Of a stretch of 64,000 nt of DNA, positions 8,801 to 16,484 are shown one piece after another. Both the position numbers and the translations under genes were made by a program. Below the pieces are notes generated by a model. The model did not search any database and had not been told where the DNA came from. It was given only the letters and a program-made list of their open reading frames with translations. The DNA comes from an uncultured Methanomassiliicoccaceae archaeon. GTDB taxonomy: Archaea > Thermoplasmatota > Thermoplasmata > Methanomassiliicoccales > Methanomethylophilaceae. Location: the NCBI GenBank assembly GCA_905187815.1, contig CAJJJM010000002.1, forward strand, positions 1-64,000. Reading direction: 5' to 3'. Position 1 is the stretch's first letter. Each line of letters opens with the position of its first letter.

Positions 8801-11212
8801 ATCAGCGACGATGTCGCGTTCAGGTCCATGAGGAAGCTGGAATCGATGTACCTGGTCACCAGGACCGACGTTACCGGCAACAACAGGTGGATGTTCTCAA
8901 AGGTCAGCTACCCGGAGGTCGACAGGAGGAGGGCCGCCGACAGGATCGTCATGCGCTATCTAGAGTGCTTCGCGCCGGCCACCGTGCAGGAGGTCGCGTT
9001 CTCACTGTCGCTCCCCGAGGAGGACGCCAGGACGTCCCTGGAATCATTGGTCGCGTCGGAGGAGGTCTCCAAGGGCAGGTTCCTGATCTCCGAGGACGAC
9101 CAGTACATGCTGAAGATCGATCATATGAGGCTCAAGGCCGGCAGGGACAACGTCTACGACTACGAGACCGTCGAGCGCTACCGCCTGACCAAGGGCGAGA
9201 GGTTCGGGTCGATCCGCGAGTTCTTCGAGTTCTACGGTTCCGCGGGCAGCGAGCTGGACGTCTACAGCAGGGTGGACGGCTTCGACCTCTCGGAATGGTA
9301 CTCCATGAGGGAGTCCGGCGAGATCCTCCTGGGAAGGTTCGTCAGGGGCAGGGTCAGGTTCGTACTGAAGGATGAGGGCGACCGCTATGCCGCCCTCAGG
9401 CATGAGGAGGTCACCGAGACCGACATGAAGGTCCTGAACATGATCGACGGGATGGAGCGCGCCACGATGAGGCAGCTGGTCTCCGCCACCGGGATGGACA
9501 AGGAGGACGTCAAGCAGTCCATCATGCGCCTGGACCGCTCGCTCCTGATCATACGTGACTTCGACGAGAGGGAGGACTGGGGCACCGAGAACACCTACGC
9601 GGTGTACCGTCCCGGGACCCCCGAGGGCGATCCCGCGAAGGACCTCGTCCGTCGGGCGATCAGGGCGTACGGCCCTATCCCGACGGCATCCATGAGGTTC
9701 CTCGTGGACATCCCGTTGGACGAGATCGAGAGGTACGCGCAGGAGGTCGGCGCATCCACGATATCCGTGGGCGAGGGCCAGGTCCCGATGCTGGTCATGT
9801 CCGACGAGCTGCCGGCCCTGGAGAAGGTACCCGAGCAGGACTTCCCGGTCAGGGTGCTCTCGCTCTACGACCCCGACCTGGGATCCAAGTGGGCGGAGAT
9901 ATCCTCGCGCTACGGCGACAGGTGGATCTACCCGCTCGTGCGCGGCGACACGGTCGTCGGCGCCCTCGAACTCTGGGAGATGTCCGGCTGCATAGAGATC
10001 CGCATGATGGACCTGGACGCCCCCGAGCTACTTCCGGATGCCCTCTCGGCCATCGACTCCATGATGGGGTTCTACGGGATGAAGGGGACCGACATCGTCC
10101 GCATACGCGAGATCATGAACACGGACGCGGAGAAGCTCGACGACGGCATGGTCTCTGTGCTGACGGAGAACGGGTACCACTTCGTGAACGGGTTCTACGC
10201 CAAAGGCCGGTTCGTGCCCTGGACGATGACCGAGCAGGAGATGCTCAGCTATGTGTTTTCGAAGCAGAGGGTGCCACGCAACGACAGGTACCCCACGGTC
10301 GCGGCGGCGATGGAGAGCAGGGGCTACATACGCGGCGACCAGGAGCTCATGGCACGCGTGTCCGAGAGGACCACCATGAAGAAGCAGATGGAGCGCGGAG
10401 GCCTGATGAAGATGGCTCTGTCCCCAGGGTACATAGGCTACACGACCATGGAGATGGCGGTGCTCTACAGGGCAGAGAAGGCGTTCGTCGTGGACAGGCA
10501 TTCCAGGGAGGTCCTGAAGCTCATAGCAAGGAAGCAGCCGGTCTCCAAGAAGGACCTGGTCGCCGACTCGGCGTTCTCGCCGGAGCGCACGTCCGAGATC
10601 CTCTCGGAGCTTTCCAAGAACTCCGTCATCTACACGGACGAGAGCAACCGCATATGCATCGTTCCTGACGAGGGCATGGACCGGCACGAGGCTCAGAAGG
10701 AGATCGTGCGCCGCCACTTCCGCGACTTCGGGATCTTCTCGGCCGAGACGCTGTCCCAGTTCGTGGGAGGGAGGATGGCCGTCACGAGGGGCCTGCTGAG
10801 GGAGCTCGAGGACGACGGTTTCCTCAGGAAGGGGTTCTTCGTGAAGGGCGATCAGACGCTGTACTGGATGCTATCGGACGACGTCGGCGTGAAGCCCCCG
10901 AGGTTCCTGGACAACTTCGTGCTGAACTCCCAGGACAATCTCCACATCTATCTCCGCGGCATGATCAAGGCGGAGACAGGCGCTGGGGCCAACTCGGTCA
11001 TATTCAGCGGGACCCGCATCGTAGGCAGCTTCAAGGGCAAGGTGTGCGCGTCCGGGGCGAAGGTGGAGGAGTTCCAGGGTTCCGACAGGGCCGCGAGGAT
11101 CCTCAAGGAGGCCGCCCAGTCGGTGGGCGTCAGCCTGGAGACCCAGAGGCAGCGCGACGATGATGACTGGGACGTATCCGAGTTCTACCTGAAGGTCAAC
11201 ACCGGCGCATGA
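5840..11212 (+). CDS. lhr: Large Lhr-type superfamily 2 DNA helicase with extended C-terminal region
   Basis: A 1790-residue helicase. RecA1 holds Walker A SSPTGSGKT (K62) and the DEIH box (D181); RecA2 holds TLVFTNTRSGAE, SSTSLELGIDIG and the motif VI QRIGRSGH. The Lhr-specific winged helix and beta-barrel follow, making up the ~870-residue Lhr core. The remaining ~900 residues carry repeated winged-helix segments, as in the C-terminal region of bacterial full-length Lhr, which resembles the AlkZ glycosylase fold. Lhr proteins are 3'-5' ATP-dependent translocases in DNA repair. Most archaeal Lhr proteins are only about 900 residues, so this length is unusual for the domain. A GTG at 5837 directly precedes the ATG at 5840; TTAAAT at about 5803-5808 is the likely TATA box. 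Confidence 0.85.
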   Translation: MAMLERVDKTYTKDEVMGLMEPLISTWFNERFDDLTIPQAKAIPVIHQRRNVLVSSPTGSGKTLTAFTSIINELTRYSREGTLEERVYCIYVSPLKALANDVNRNLNTPLAEMREVAAAHGMDVPDIRVAVRSGDTPQNERQRMVKHPPHILITTPESLALILAAPKFKEAFKKVEWVILDEIHDICDSKRGAFLSLTLERLRHHCETDFVRIGLSATLAPIEAIAGYLVGCEPNGDVRDVVLIESGSKKQLDLKVICPTDDMTTLSSDIVNSMMYDTLKDLIDQHETTLVFTNTRSGAESVVYKLKERGLDNIEVHHSSLGKEIRLDVEERLKRGEIKCVVSSTSLELGIDIGSVDLVCQIGSPKSVAKGLQRIGRSGHSFGKVAKGRLLVFDPDDLVECAVMCRAAHRGDIDRVGIPENCLDVLSQTVVGMSLDSRWDVKEAYDLVRGSYCYRNLSEESFLDVLRYLGSKDDFEGVYSKIWYDEGDGQFGKKKGSRMIYFMNIGTIPEEANYRVVTNHGSTAGELSEKFVERLSPRDVFVLGGRSFEFVRSKGMTAYVKEANGRKPTVPSWAGEMLPRSFDLSMDIAEFRKEMATRISEPDAQAISELVSDFDVDEGSARSILSYFREQDAVAGFIPDCDRLAVEEYIDPSGNQKLVFHFPFGRRVNDALSRAYAYRMTAMIGANVSVTISDDSFMLGCPRKFDMSLIPGLIRGSELDQVLRKSIKDSEIFKLRFRHTAARSFMILRNYMGRPISVNRQQVRSSYLLEMLGDMERVPVIEETYREVLEDDMDIKNARLVLDMIDSGRMAVELIHYTGTPSPFAHSAILSGFSDIVLMEDRSALLRELHRKVLYRALGDSVSEFEFTEDQVIPYFAQKPPRVMSKGDIPKLLSVTGPLQAMRERGRNIYAYTDEDKKTVDGWVRELIRDGTIGTVFLDEPHIMVSEEIPYYAAATRRERELTDVDRAVYERVTGDTPLSEISADLEISDDVAFRSMRKLESMYLVTRTDVTGNNRWMFSKVSYPEVDRRRAADRIVMRYLECFAPATVQEVAFSLSLPEEDARTSLESLVASEEVSKGRFLISEDDQYMLKIDHMRLKAGRDNVYDYETVERYRLTKGERFGSIREFFEFYGSAGSELDVYSRVDGFDLSEWYSMRESGEILLGRFVRGRVRFVLKDEGDRYAALRHEEVTETDMKVLNMIDGMERATMRQLVSATGMDKEDVKQSIMRLDRSLLIIRDFDEREDWGTENTYAVYRPGTPEGDPAKDLVRRAIRAYGPIPTASMRFLVDIPLDEIERYAQEVGASTISVGEGQVPMLVMSDELPALEKVPEQDFPVRVLSLYDPDLGSKWAEISSRYGDRWIYPLVRGDTVVGALELWEMSGCIEIRMMDLDAPELLPDALSAIDSMMGFYGMKGTDIVRIREIMNTDAEKLDDGMVSVLTENGYHFVNGFYAKGRFVPWTMTEQEMLSYVFSKQRVPRNDRYPTVAAAMESRGYIRGDQELMARVSERTTMKKQMERGGLMKMALSPGYIGYTTMEMAVLYRAEKAFVVDRHSREVLKLIARKQPVSKKDLVADSAFSPERTSEILSELSKNSVIYTDESNRICIVPDEGMDRHEAQKEIVRRHFRDFGIFSAETLSQFVGGRMAVTRGLLRELEDDGFLRKGFFVKGDQTLYWMLSDDVGVKPPRFLDNFVLNSQDNLHIYLRGMIKAETGAGANSVIFSGTRIVGSFKGKVCASGAKVEEFQGSDRAARILKEAAQSVGVSLETQRQRDDDDWDVSEFYLKVNTGA

Positions 11213-11276
11213 CATAATGCCTCCAGGGCCCTCCTGTCCCAACGGCGTTAAATACTAGGATGGTCTAGGCGGAGGC

Positions 11277-11648
11277 ATGAAGATACCGTGCGAGATTGTT
11301 GTCTGGTATGTTCTGCCGATGATCCGCAGAGAGGTTTCCAAAGAGCTCGTTCACACCCATGGGATGACCCAGGCAGAGGTCGCCCGCAGGTTCGGGGTCA
11401 CCGACGCCGCCATCTCGCAGTATCTCAAGAAGAAGAGGGGCGGAAATGCCATTATCGATGACAACCCCCTCTACCCGGAGTTCCAGGAGGAGGTCAAGGT
11501 CTCCGCCGCCAGGATCGCCGAGGACAAGAGCGATTTCGCCACCGAGATGTGCAGGCTCTGCTGCGTAGTGAAGAAGACCGGCCTTCTGGCGGTCATCTAC
11601 AAGGCGCAGACCGGGATGGTCCCGCCCAACTGCGCCCAGGACATCTGA
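11277..11648 (+). CDS. HTH transcriptional regulator with C-terminal Cys cluster (COG2522-like)
   Basis: A 123-residue regulator. The N-terminal CEIVVWYVLP and the Cro/XRE-type helix-turn-helix (MTQAEVARRFGVTDAAISQYL, about 30-50, shown here in two parts: MTQAEVARRFG and VTDAAISQYL) match the DNA-binding module that in other archaea is fused to ThiN in thiamine regulators. Here ThiN is absent. The C-terminal half carries C92xxCC96 and C119 plus C5, a pattern that could ligate a metal or Fe-S cluster. A TTAAATACT box (about 11247-11255) is ~26 nt upstream of the ATG, giving a leaderless gene. Control of thiamine genes (thiC lies 3.4 kb away) is a guess; redox or metal sensing is equally possible. 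Confidence 0.7.
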   Translation: MKIPCEIVVWYVLPMIRREVSKELVHTHGMTQAEVARRFGVTDAAISQYLKKKRGGNAIIDDNPLYPEFQEEVKVSAARIAEDKSDFATEMCRLCCVVKKTGLLAVIYKAQTGMVPPNCAQDI

Positions 11649-11653
11649 GCCCT

Positions 11654-12451
11654 TCACCCGATGAACTTCCTGTGATAGAGGAACTCCTGCGCGTATCCGG
11701 CATATCTGCCGAACTTCTCGCGTCCGTAGGCCGACACGGCCTTGTACGATCCGCTGACGCCGTACAGCTCCTCCATCGACTTCTGTATCCTGGCATCCAC
11801 CGGGAACGCGTCCAGGTGCCCGTAGGCGAAGAGGGCCACGCAGTCAGCGACCTTCGGCCCTACCCCTTTGATCCCCATCAGCTCATCGACGCAGCCCTGG
11901 TAGTCGAGCTCCGCGATGGCGTCCACGTCCACCTCGCCGTCCTCGACGCGCTGTGCCAGCTCTATGAAGCGCTGCTCCCTGAAGCCCAGTCTGCATTCAC
12001 AGATCCTGTCGCTGCCGTCGAGGATCTGGGAAGGCGTGGGGAACGAATGCCTCCCTCCGAGGTCATCGCCGAACATGTCGCAGACCGATTCGACCATCTT
12101 GCCGATGCGGGCGACGTTGGCGTTGGTGGCCAGAAGATAGGTTGCCAGACACTCCCAGCGGTCCTGTCTGAGGATGCGGAGGCCCGGGCAGTGCTCCGAT
12201 AGGGAGGCCACGTAGGGATCCCGGGATGAGATGTCCCTCACGATCTCCGACAGGTCGTCCTCCGCCCTGAAGTAGTCCCTGAGGCGGCCGATATCCGAGC
12301 ATCCCTCCACTTCTGCACCGTATCCGGTCTGTCTCATCCTCACCACATCCCTTCCGAGGACGCCGGTCCAGACGTCGCCATCCTTCCTCCAGCGGTGGGC
12401 CTGTCCGCAGCCCAGCGTGGGGTCCAGGGAAACCTCGAGTTCCAGCCTCAT
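11654..12451 (-). CDS. ogg: 8-oxoguanine DNA glycosylase/AP lyase, OGG1 type
   Basis: A 265-residue protein of the OGG1/AGOG helix-hairpin-helix-GPD superfamily, which excises 8-oxoguanine and nicks the AP site. The HhH motif LMGIKGVGPKVADCVALFA contains the catalytic lysine (K200; human K249) and the GPD aspartate in DAFPVDAR (D219; human D268). The N-terminal LGCGQAHRW resembles the OGG1 N-domain, whose human counterpart is QSFRW. It converges on the HTH gene and is divergent from an endonuclease IV-like gene at 12534, so an oxidised-base glycosylase and an AP endonuclease sit back to back. It is one of two 8-oxoG-type glycosylases in the window (the other is MutM at 54427). Confidence 0.85.
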   Translation of the reverse strand: MRLELEVSLDPTLGCGQAHRWRKDGDVWTGVLGRDVVRMRQTGYGAEVEGCSDIGRLRDYFRAEDDLSEIVRDISSRDPYVASLSEHCPGLRILRQDRWECLATYLLATNANVARIGKMVESVCDMFGDDLGGRHSFPTPSQILDGSDRICECRLGFREQRFIELAQRVEDGEVDVDAIAELDYQGCVDELMGIKGVGPKVADCVALFAYGHLDAFPVDARIQKSMEELYGVSGSYKAVSAYGREKFGRYAGYAQEFLYHRKFIG

Positions 12452-12533
12452 GCGTCAAAGGATGCCGTCCCCGTATATACAAGGCGGTCGTCGACTCACA
12501 ACGGTTAACATCGTGAAGCAACTACGGTCATCC

Positions 12534-13343
12534 ATGAGATTCGGTCCCGCAGGTTATCCCTCCGCCGGTAAGACGCCGGAGGGTTCGTTGGAGTACACAA
12601 AGGGCCTCGGCCTGGACGCGCTGGAGGTAGAGTTCGTCCGCGGAGCGAGGATAAAGCCTGAGAGGGCCCAGGAGATCGGTGCGAAGGCAAGGTCGCTGGA
12701 CATAAGGCTCAGCTGCCACGCCCCGTATTTCATCAGCTTCAACTCCGACTCGGACGAGACCAGGGAGAAGAGCATAGGCTGGGTCATGGACACGGCACGT
12801 GCCGCCCACAACCTCGGAGCGTACATCATCGTCATCCATGCCGCATCCTACGGCAAATCGCCGGAGACCGCCCTCCCGTCGGTAATCAAGGGGTTGTCCA
12901 GATGCAAGGACATGCTCGATGATGAGGGGATCAGGGACGTGACGCTCGGCGTCGAGACCATGGGCAAATTGGGACAGTTCGGGACGCTCGACGAGATAGG
13001 GAAGGTCATGGAGAGCGTCGACGGCGTGCGTCCGGTCCTGGATGTGGCCCATGTCCACGCCAGGGGAAGGGGATGCCTCAGGACCGAGCAGGATATGAGG
13101 GAGCTCACGGACCAGTTCTTCTCCCTCGCGGGAGACATAGCCCACTTCCACATCAGCTGCATCAAGTACGGCGAGAAGGGGGAGATATCCCATCTGCCCC
13201 TGGAGACCAAGGAACCAGACCTCCAGATGCTCGCCGACGTCCTGAAGGATTCCAAGCAGGAGTGCACGTTCATCTGCGAATCGCCTCTGATCGAGAAGGA
13301 CGCCGTAGTGTTCAGGGATATGTTCCCCCAGCACAGGCTCTGA
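12534..13343 (+). CDS. Endonuclease IV-like TIM-barrel protein (AP endonuclease family 2)
   Basis: A 269-residue xylose-isomerase-like TIM barrel of the endonuclease IV family. Metal-ligand-like positions include LSCHAPYF, IVIHAAS, LGVETMGK, VLDVAHVHARG, HFHISC and the C-terminal CESP. Members cleave 5' of AP sites using three zinc ions. It is divergent from the OGG1-type glycosylase, which fits base-excision repair. GGTTAACA (about 12503-12510) lies ~26 nt upstream of the ATG at 12534, so the start is probably leaderless. A second, diverged paralogue is at 48519-49562. Confidence 0.75.
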   Translation: MRFGPAGYPSAGKTPEGSLEYTKGLGLDALEVEFVRGARIKPERAQEIGAKARSLDIRLSCHAPYFISFNSDSDETREKSIGWVMDTARAAHNLGAYIIVIHAASYGKSPETALPSVIKGLSRCKDMLDDEGIRDVTLGVETMGKLGQFGTLDEIGKVMESVDGVRPVLDVAHVHARGRGCLRTEQDMRELTDQFFSLAGDIAHFHISCIKYGEKGEISHLPLETKEPDLQMLADVLKDSKQECTFICESPLIEKDAVVFRDMFPQHRL

Positions 13344-13378
13344 ACCCGATTATAAAGAGGAACGCGATACCGAAAGGC

Positions 13379-14353
13379 ATGAATGCCAAGAACATCAAGA
13401 TGATGACGGTCGCAGCCGTGATCATCGTGATATGCCTGTTGTTCTCGTGGGTCAACTACGGGAACGGCGCTGGCGATGGCCAGGAGGATTCCTTCGAGGG
13501 CACCTGGTATCCGGTGTACAGCTACGAATCAGGTACCGATTTTGTCGTCAACGTCCCAGAGTATCTCGAGGCTACCGTCTCCGAGGATATCGTCTCGCTG
13601 ACGTATCAGGGATCGACGATCGAGTTCATGCTCATCTCCGATGTCGAGGCGGTCAGTCCCACCTACGGTGTCGAGTACCAGCTGTACATCGAGGACGGGA
13701 TCCTCTACATGTTCTCCATCGGCGCCGGCGATGGGGATCACGGTTTGGCCTACATCGCGATGTCCAGGGACTCCTCGGCCACTCTGCCCAGCGACAGGGT
13801 CGACCTCACGGGCACTGCCTCCGAATTGACGTTCCGCATGTGCAACGGCGCTGAGTTCCGCCCGACGGAATACCCTGCCAGCATCACCGTGGACAGCAAC
13901 TCGTTCCATGTGGCCGAAGGAACAATCCTGATGGACGGGCTGACCATAGACTACTCGGGATTCGTGAAGAGCGACGGCTCCAGATCCATCATCACCGGTT
14001 ACTACTCCGACACCGATGGTGGCGTGGGCAAGATCGACGTGCTGGTGGAGGACGGACAGGTCGCCGTGGCAATGGACCGCACCTATGCCGTGATGTCCCA
14101 GCCCGAGGGACTCGACACCAGCCTCGGTGACGGCATGCTGACGATCGAGACCGGGTCCGGGTCGTACACGATGGATGTCGATGTGAGCGAAGGCCTCGTC
14201 AACGCGTCCGGAGATATCGGTTCGACCTACATCTTCATTCCCGGAACGGTCCTCTGGACCATGGGTGACGACTATGTGCTGATGAAAGGAGGTTCCATCC
14301 TGTCTTACGACGGGTCGGAGTATTCCCTGGTGGTCAACAGGCTCGTCGCCTGA
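13379..14353 (+). CDS. Membrane-anchored extracellular protein of unknown function
   Basis: A 324-residue protein with a short basic N-terminus and one hydrophobic segment (about residues 7-25, MMTVAAVIIVICLLFSWV), then an acidic, Thr/Ser/Gly-rich beta region that should be outside the cell. Repeating motifs of the kind GxxxxLTIDYSG / GDGMLTIETGSG suggest tandem beta-strand units. No enzyme motif is visible. TATAAAGAGG (13351-13360) is placed for a leaderless transcript from the ATG at 13379. Proteins of this architecture recur as lineage-specific surface proteins in gut Methanomassiliicoccales; the function is unknown. Confidence 0.55.
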   Translation: MNAKNIKMMTVAAVIIVICLLFSWVNYGNGAGDGQEDSFEGTWYPVYSYESGTDFVVNVPEYLEATVSEDIVSLTYQGSTIEFMLISDVEAVSPTYGVEYQLYIEDGILYMFSIGAGDGDHGLAYIAMSRDSSATLPSDRVDLTGTASELTFRMCNGAEFRPTEYPASITVDSNSFHVAEGTILMDGLTIDYSGFVKSDGSRSIITGYYSDTDGGVGKIDVLVEDGQVAVAMDRTYAVMSQPEGLDTSLGDGMLTIETGSGSYTMDVDVSEGLVNASGDIGSTYIFIPGTVLWTMGDDYVLMKGGSILSYDGSEYSLVVNRLVA

Positions 14354-14427
14354 GCGGGTTCAGTCACGGGTCGGCCGTCCTTGTGTGTTAACATATTAAA
14401 TACGGGGACTCGTTCCCCACTTCCATT

Positions 14428-14502
14428 GCCACTGTGGCTCAGCGGTAGAGCGGCGGTTTCGTAAACCGTAGGCCGGGGGTTCGATCCCCTCCAGTGGCTC
14501 CA
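14428..14502 (+). tRNA. tRNA-Thr (CGT)
   Basis: The cloverleaf folds fully: acceptor GCCACTG/CAGTGGC, D stem GCTC/GAGC, anticodon stem GCGGT/ACCGT with loop TTCGTAA (anticodon CGT, reads ACG), 5-nt variable loop, T arm GGGGG-TTCGATC-CCCTC. The discriminator is T, the archaeal tRNA-Thr identity base, followed by a genome-encoded CCA (14500-14502). An AT-rich box (about 14389-14402) upstream is the promoter, and CCCTTTTT follows as the likely termination signal. Confidence 0.95.
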
Positions 14503-14641
14503 TCCCTTTTTCCAAAGTCGTTTGCGGACGGTAGGGATGTCCGTCGCAGACCCATTTTCACAGAATCAACGGACGGGTCCGATACATCCTCTGAAAGGAG
14601 ATGGAAAAGGCGGCGGTGGGCCGCCGCATCAACGACGGGGG

Positions 14642-15937
14642 TCAGCAGTCATGCATCCCGTCATCCTTCTTCATGTAGGTGTTGACGATCTTGATCGCGC
14701 AGACATCGCCGCACATGGAGCATCCCTCGCTCTCCTCGGTGCATCCCCTGCACCTGTACCTGCGGGCCTTCTCCTCGTCTATGCACGTGTCGAACATCGT
14801 CTCCCAGTCCAGGGCCTTCCTGGCCTTGGCCATCCTGGTGTCGCGATCTCTTCCGATGCCTCTGCACAGGTCGCCGACGTGCGCGGCGATCTTCGATGCG
14901 ATGACCCCTTCCCTGACATCGTCGACGTCGGGCAGGGACAGGTGCTCCGCTGGAGTCAGGTAGCACAGGAAATCCGCCCCATGCTGCGCGGCGACGGCGC
15001 CCCCGATGGCTCCGACGATGTGGTCGTATCCCGGCGCGATGTCGGTGACGAGCGGTCCGAGGACGTAGAACGGGGCATGGTCGCACATGCGCTTCTGGAT
15101 CTGCATGTTCATCGGGACCTGGTCCAGCGGGACGTGTCCCGGTCCCTCGACCATGGTCTGGACGCCGGCATCGCGGGCCCTCCTGACCAGGTGTCCGAGG
15201 GTCATGAGCTCGGTGATCTGCGCCTGATCGGACGCGTCATCGATGCATCCGGGTCTGAACCCGTCCCCCAGGGACAGTGTGAACTCGTACTTCCTGGCCA
15301 TCTCCAGGAGGTAGTCGTAGTTCTTGTACAGGGGGTTCTCCTCTCCATTGTGAAGGATCCATGCGGTGAGGAACGACCCACCCCTGGAGACGACGTCTGT
15401 GATCCTGCTGCACTTGCTGAGCCATCCGACGCTCTCCTTGGTGATCCCGCAGTGGACCGTCATGAAGTCCATGCCGTCCTTCGCATGCTTCTCGATGCCG
15501 TTGAAGATGTCGTCCTCGCTCATCTCCACCACGGCGTTCCTCCTTGCGGCGGTGAGTCCGGTCTGGTATATCGGGACGGACCCCATCATCACTGGGCACT
15601 CCTTCAGAAGCCTGGCCCTGATCGCATCGATGTCCCCGCCGGTGCTGAGGTCCATGACCGCGTCCGCGCCGTACTTGAGCGCAACCTGGAGCTTCTGGAG
15701 CTCGGCATCGAGGTCCACGATGTCCCTGGATGTACCCAGGTTGACGTTGATCTTCACCGAGAGACCCTCGCCGATGGCCGCCGGCTCCGGGTCGTGGGCG
15801 GGGTTGCAGGGGGCGCAGATGCGCCCCGACGCTATGCCGTTGCGGATGAACTCCGGGCTGACGTTCTCCTTCTCGGCGATCTTCTTCATCATCGGGGTGA
15901 TCTCCCCTCTGCGGGCCACTTCCATTATGGTGCTCAT
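14642..15937 (-). CDS. thiC: Phosphomethylpyrimidine synthase ThiC
   Basis: A 431-residue radical-SAM enzyme that converts aminoimidazole ribotide to the HMP-phosphate pyrimidine of thiamine. The C-terminus has the cluster motif CSMCGDVC, a Cx2Cx3C variant of the canonical Cx2Cx4C of bacterial ThiC, preceded by CRGCTEE. Core family motifs TVHCGIT, MVEGPGHVP, LGPLVTDIAPGYDHI and GGAVAAQHGADFLCYLTPAEH are intact. The ATG at 15937 is preferred over upstream in-frame starts because the minus-strand TATA (CTATTAAG, about 15968-15975) lies ~33 nt away, which also leaves no room for a TPP riboswitch. It stands alone; no other thiamine gene is in the window. Confidence 0.95.
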   Translation of the reverse strand: MSTIMEVARRGEITPMMKKIAEKENVSPEFIRNGIASGRICAPCNPAHDPEPAAIGEGLSVKINVNLGTSRDIVDLDAELQKLQVALKYGADAVMDLSTGGDIDAIRARLLKECPVMMGSVPIYQTGLTAARRNAVVEMSEDDIFNGIEKHAKDGMDFMTVHCGITKESVGWLSKCSRITDVVSRGGSFLTAWILHNGEENPLYKNYDYLLEMARKYEFTLSLGDGFRPGCIDDASDQAQITELMTLGHLVRRARDAGVQTMVEGPGHVPLDQVPMNMQIQKRMCDHAPFYVLGPLVTDIAPGYDHIVGAIGGAVAAQHGADFLCYLTPAEHLSLPDVDDVREGVIASKIAAHVGDLCRGIGRDRDTRMAKARKALDWETMFDTCIDEEKARRYRCRGCTEESEGCSMCGDVCAIKIVNTYMKKDDGMHDC

Positions 15938-16484
15938 TTCGGATCGGTTCCGTATCGCCTGAGCCAGGCTTAATAGTTGACCGATGGCGGATGACGGTTT
16001 CCTGTCGGTAATCATGTCACCGTGCGGTTTCTGGTCACAACAAATACCCTTTCCGTCATGTAGACAGTGAGGCCTGAACGGCCGACAAGTGATCGGAAGT
16101 GAGAGAATGAACAGCGAGATCTATGCGGTGATTTCGGACGGCGTCGGCTTGCTGGTCATCGTCCTTGGCGACATGGCCTCCTCCGGTCAGGAGATGAGGT
16201 ATGACAAGGTCCACATGGTGATGGTATGCGGAAACCTCGGGTTCTTCAGGATTGAGGGTAGATCGCTTCGATCCCATGTCGTGGATGGGTACCGATGTCT
16301 CTCATGAGGTCGGGAGCCCGCGACCGGTCCCGGTAAAACATCTCAAGGCCGCCATATGCGGCCGCTCATACATCCCTGGCTGATTCGGCGCATTCTGACG
16401 CCGACTGTCTGTTCGCACGCACAGCGCGTGCGCGCGCGTGTACGCGTGTATATATAGCATTAGGAGATAGGTCATCCGATTATC
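15938..16484. other. Divergent intergenic region between thiC and gyrBA
   Basis: About 550 bases without a convincing gene. It holds the thiC promoter on the minus strand (about 15968-15975) and the gyrBA promoter with an alternating purine-pyrimidine tract (16424-16456). A 67-codon plus-strand frame (16107-16307) has no visible promoter spacing or recognisable product, and I do not annotate it as a gene. No riboswitch or tRNA fold was seen. Confidence 0.6.
16424..16456 (+). promoter_or_regulatory. gyrBA promoter with 33-nt alternating purine-pyrimidine (Z-DNA-prone) tract
   Basis: From 16424 to 16456 the sequence alternates purine and pyrimidine without a break: a GC-repeat block, then GTGTACGCGTG, then TATATATA. 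The last ten bases (TGTATATATA, 16447-16456) are the only TATA-like box upstream of gyrB and lie 29-38 nt before its ATG. CG/CA alternation of this length flips to Z-DNA under negative supercoiling, so the promoter could sense the very supercoiling that gyrase sets. The alternation is directly visible; the regulatory role is inference. Confidence 0.6.

Noticed and set aside
15938..16100. A TPP riboswitch before thiC
   Set aside because: The likely TATA box is only ~33 nt from the thiC start, leaving no leader for a riboswitch, and no thi-box-like fold was seen.
16107..16307. A 67-codon frame between thiC and gyrB as a gene
   Set aside because: No recognisable product and no well-spaced promoter. 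Kept only as intergenic.
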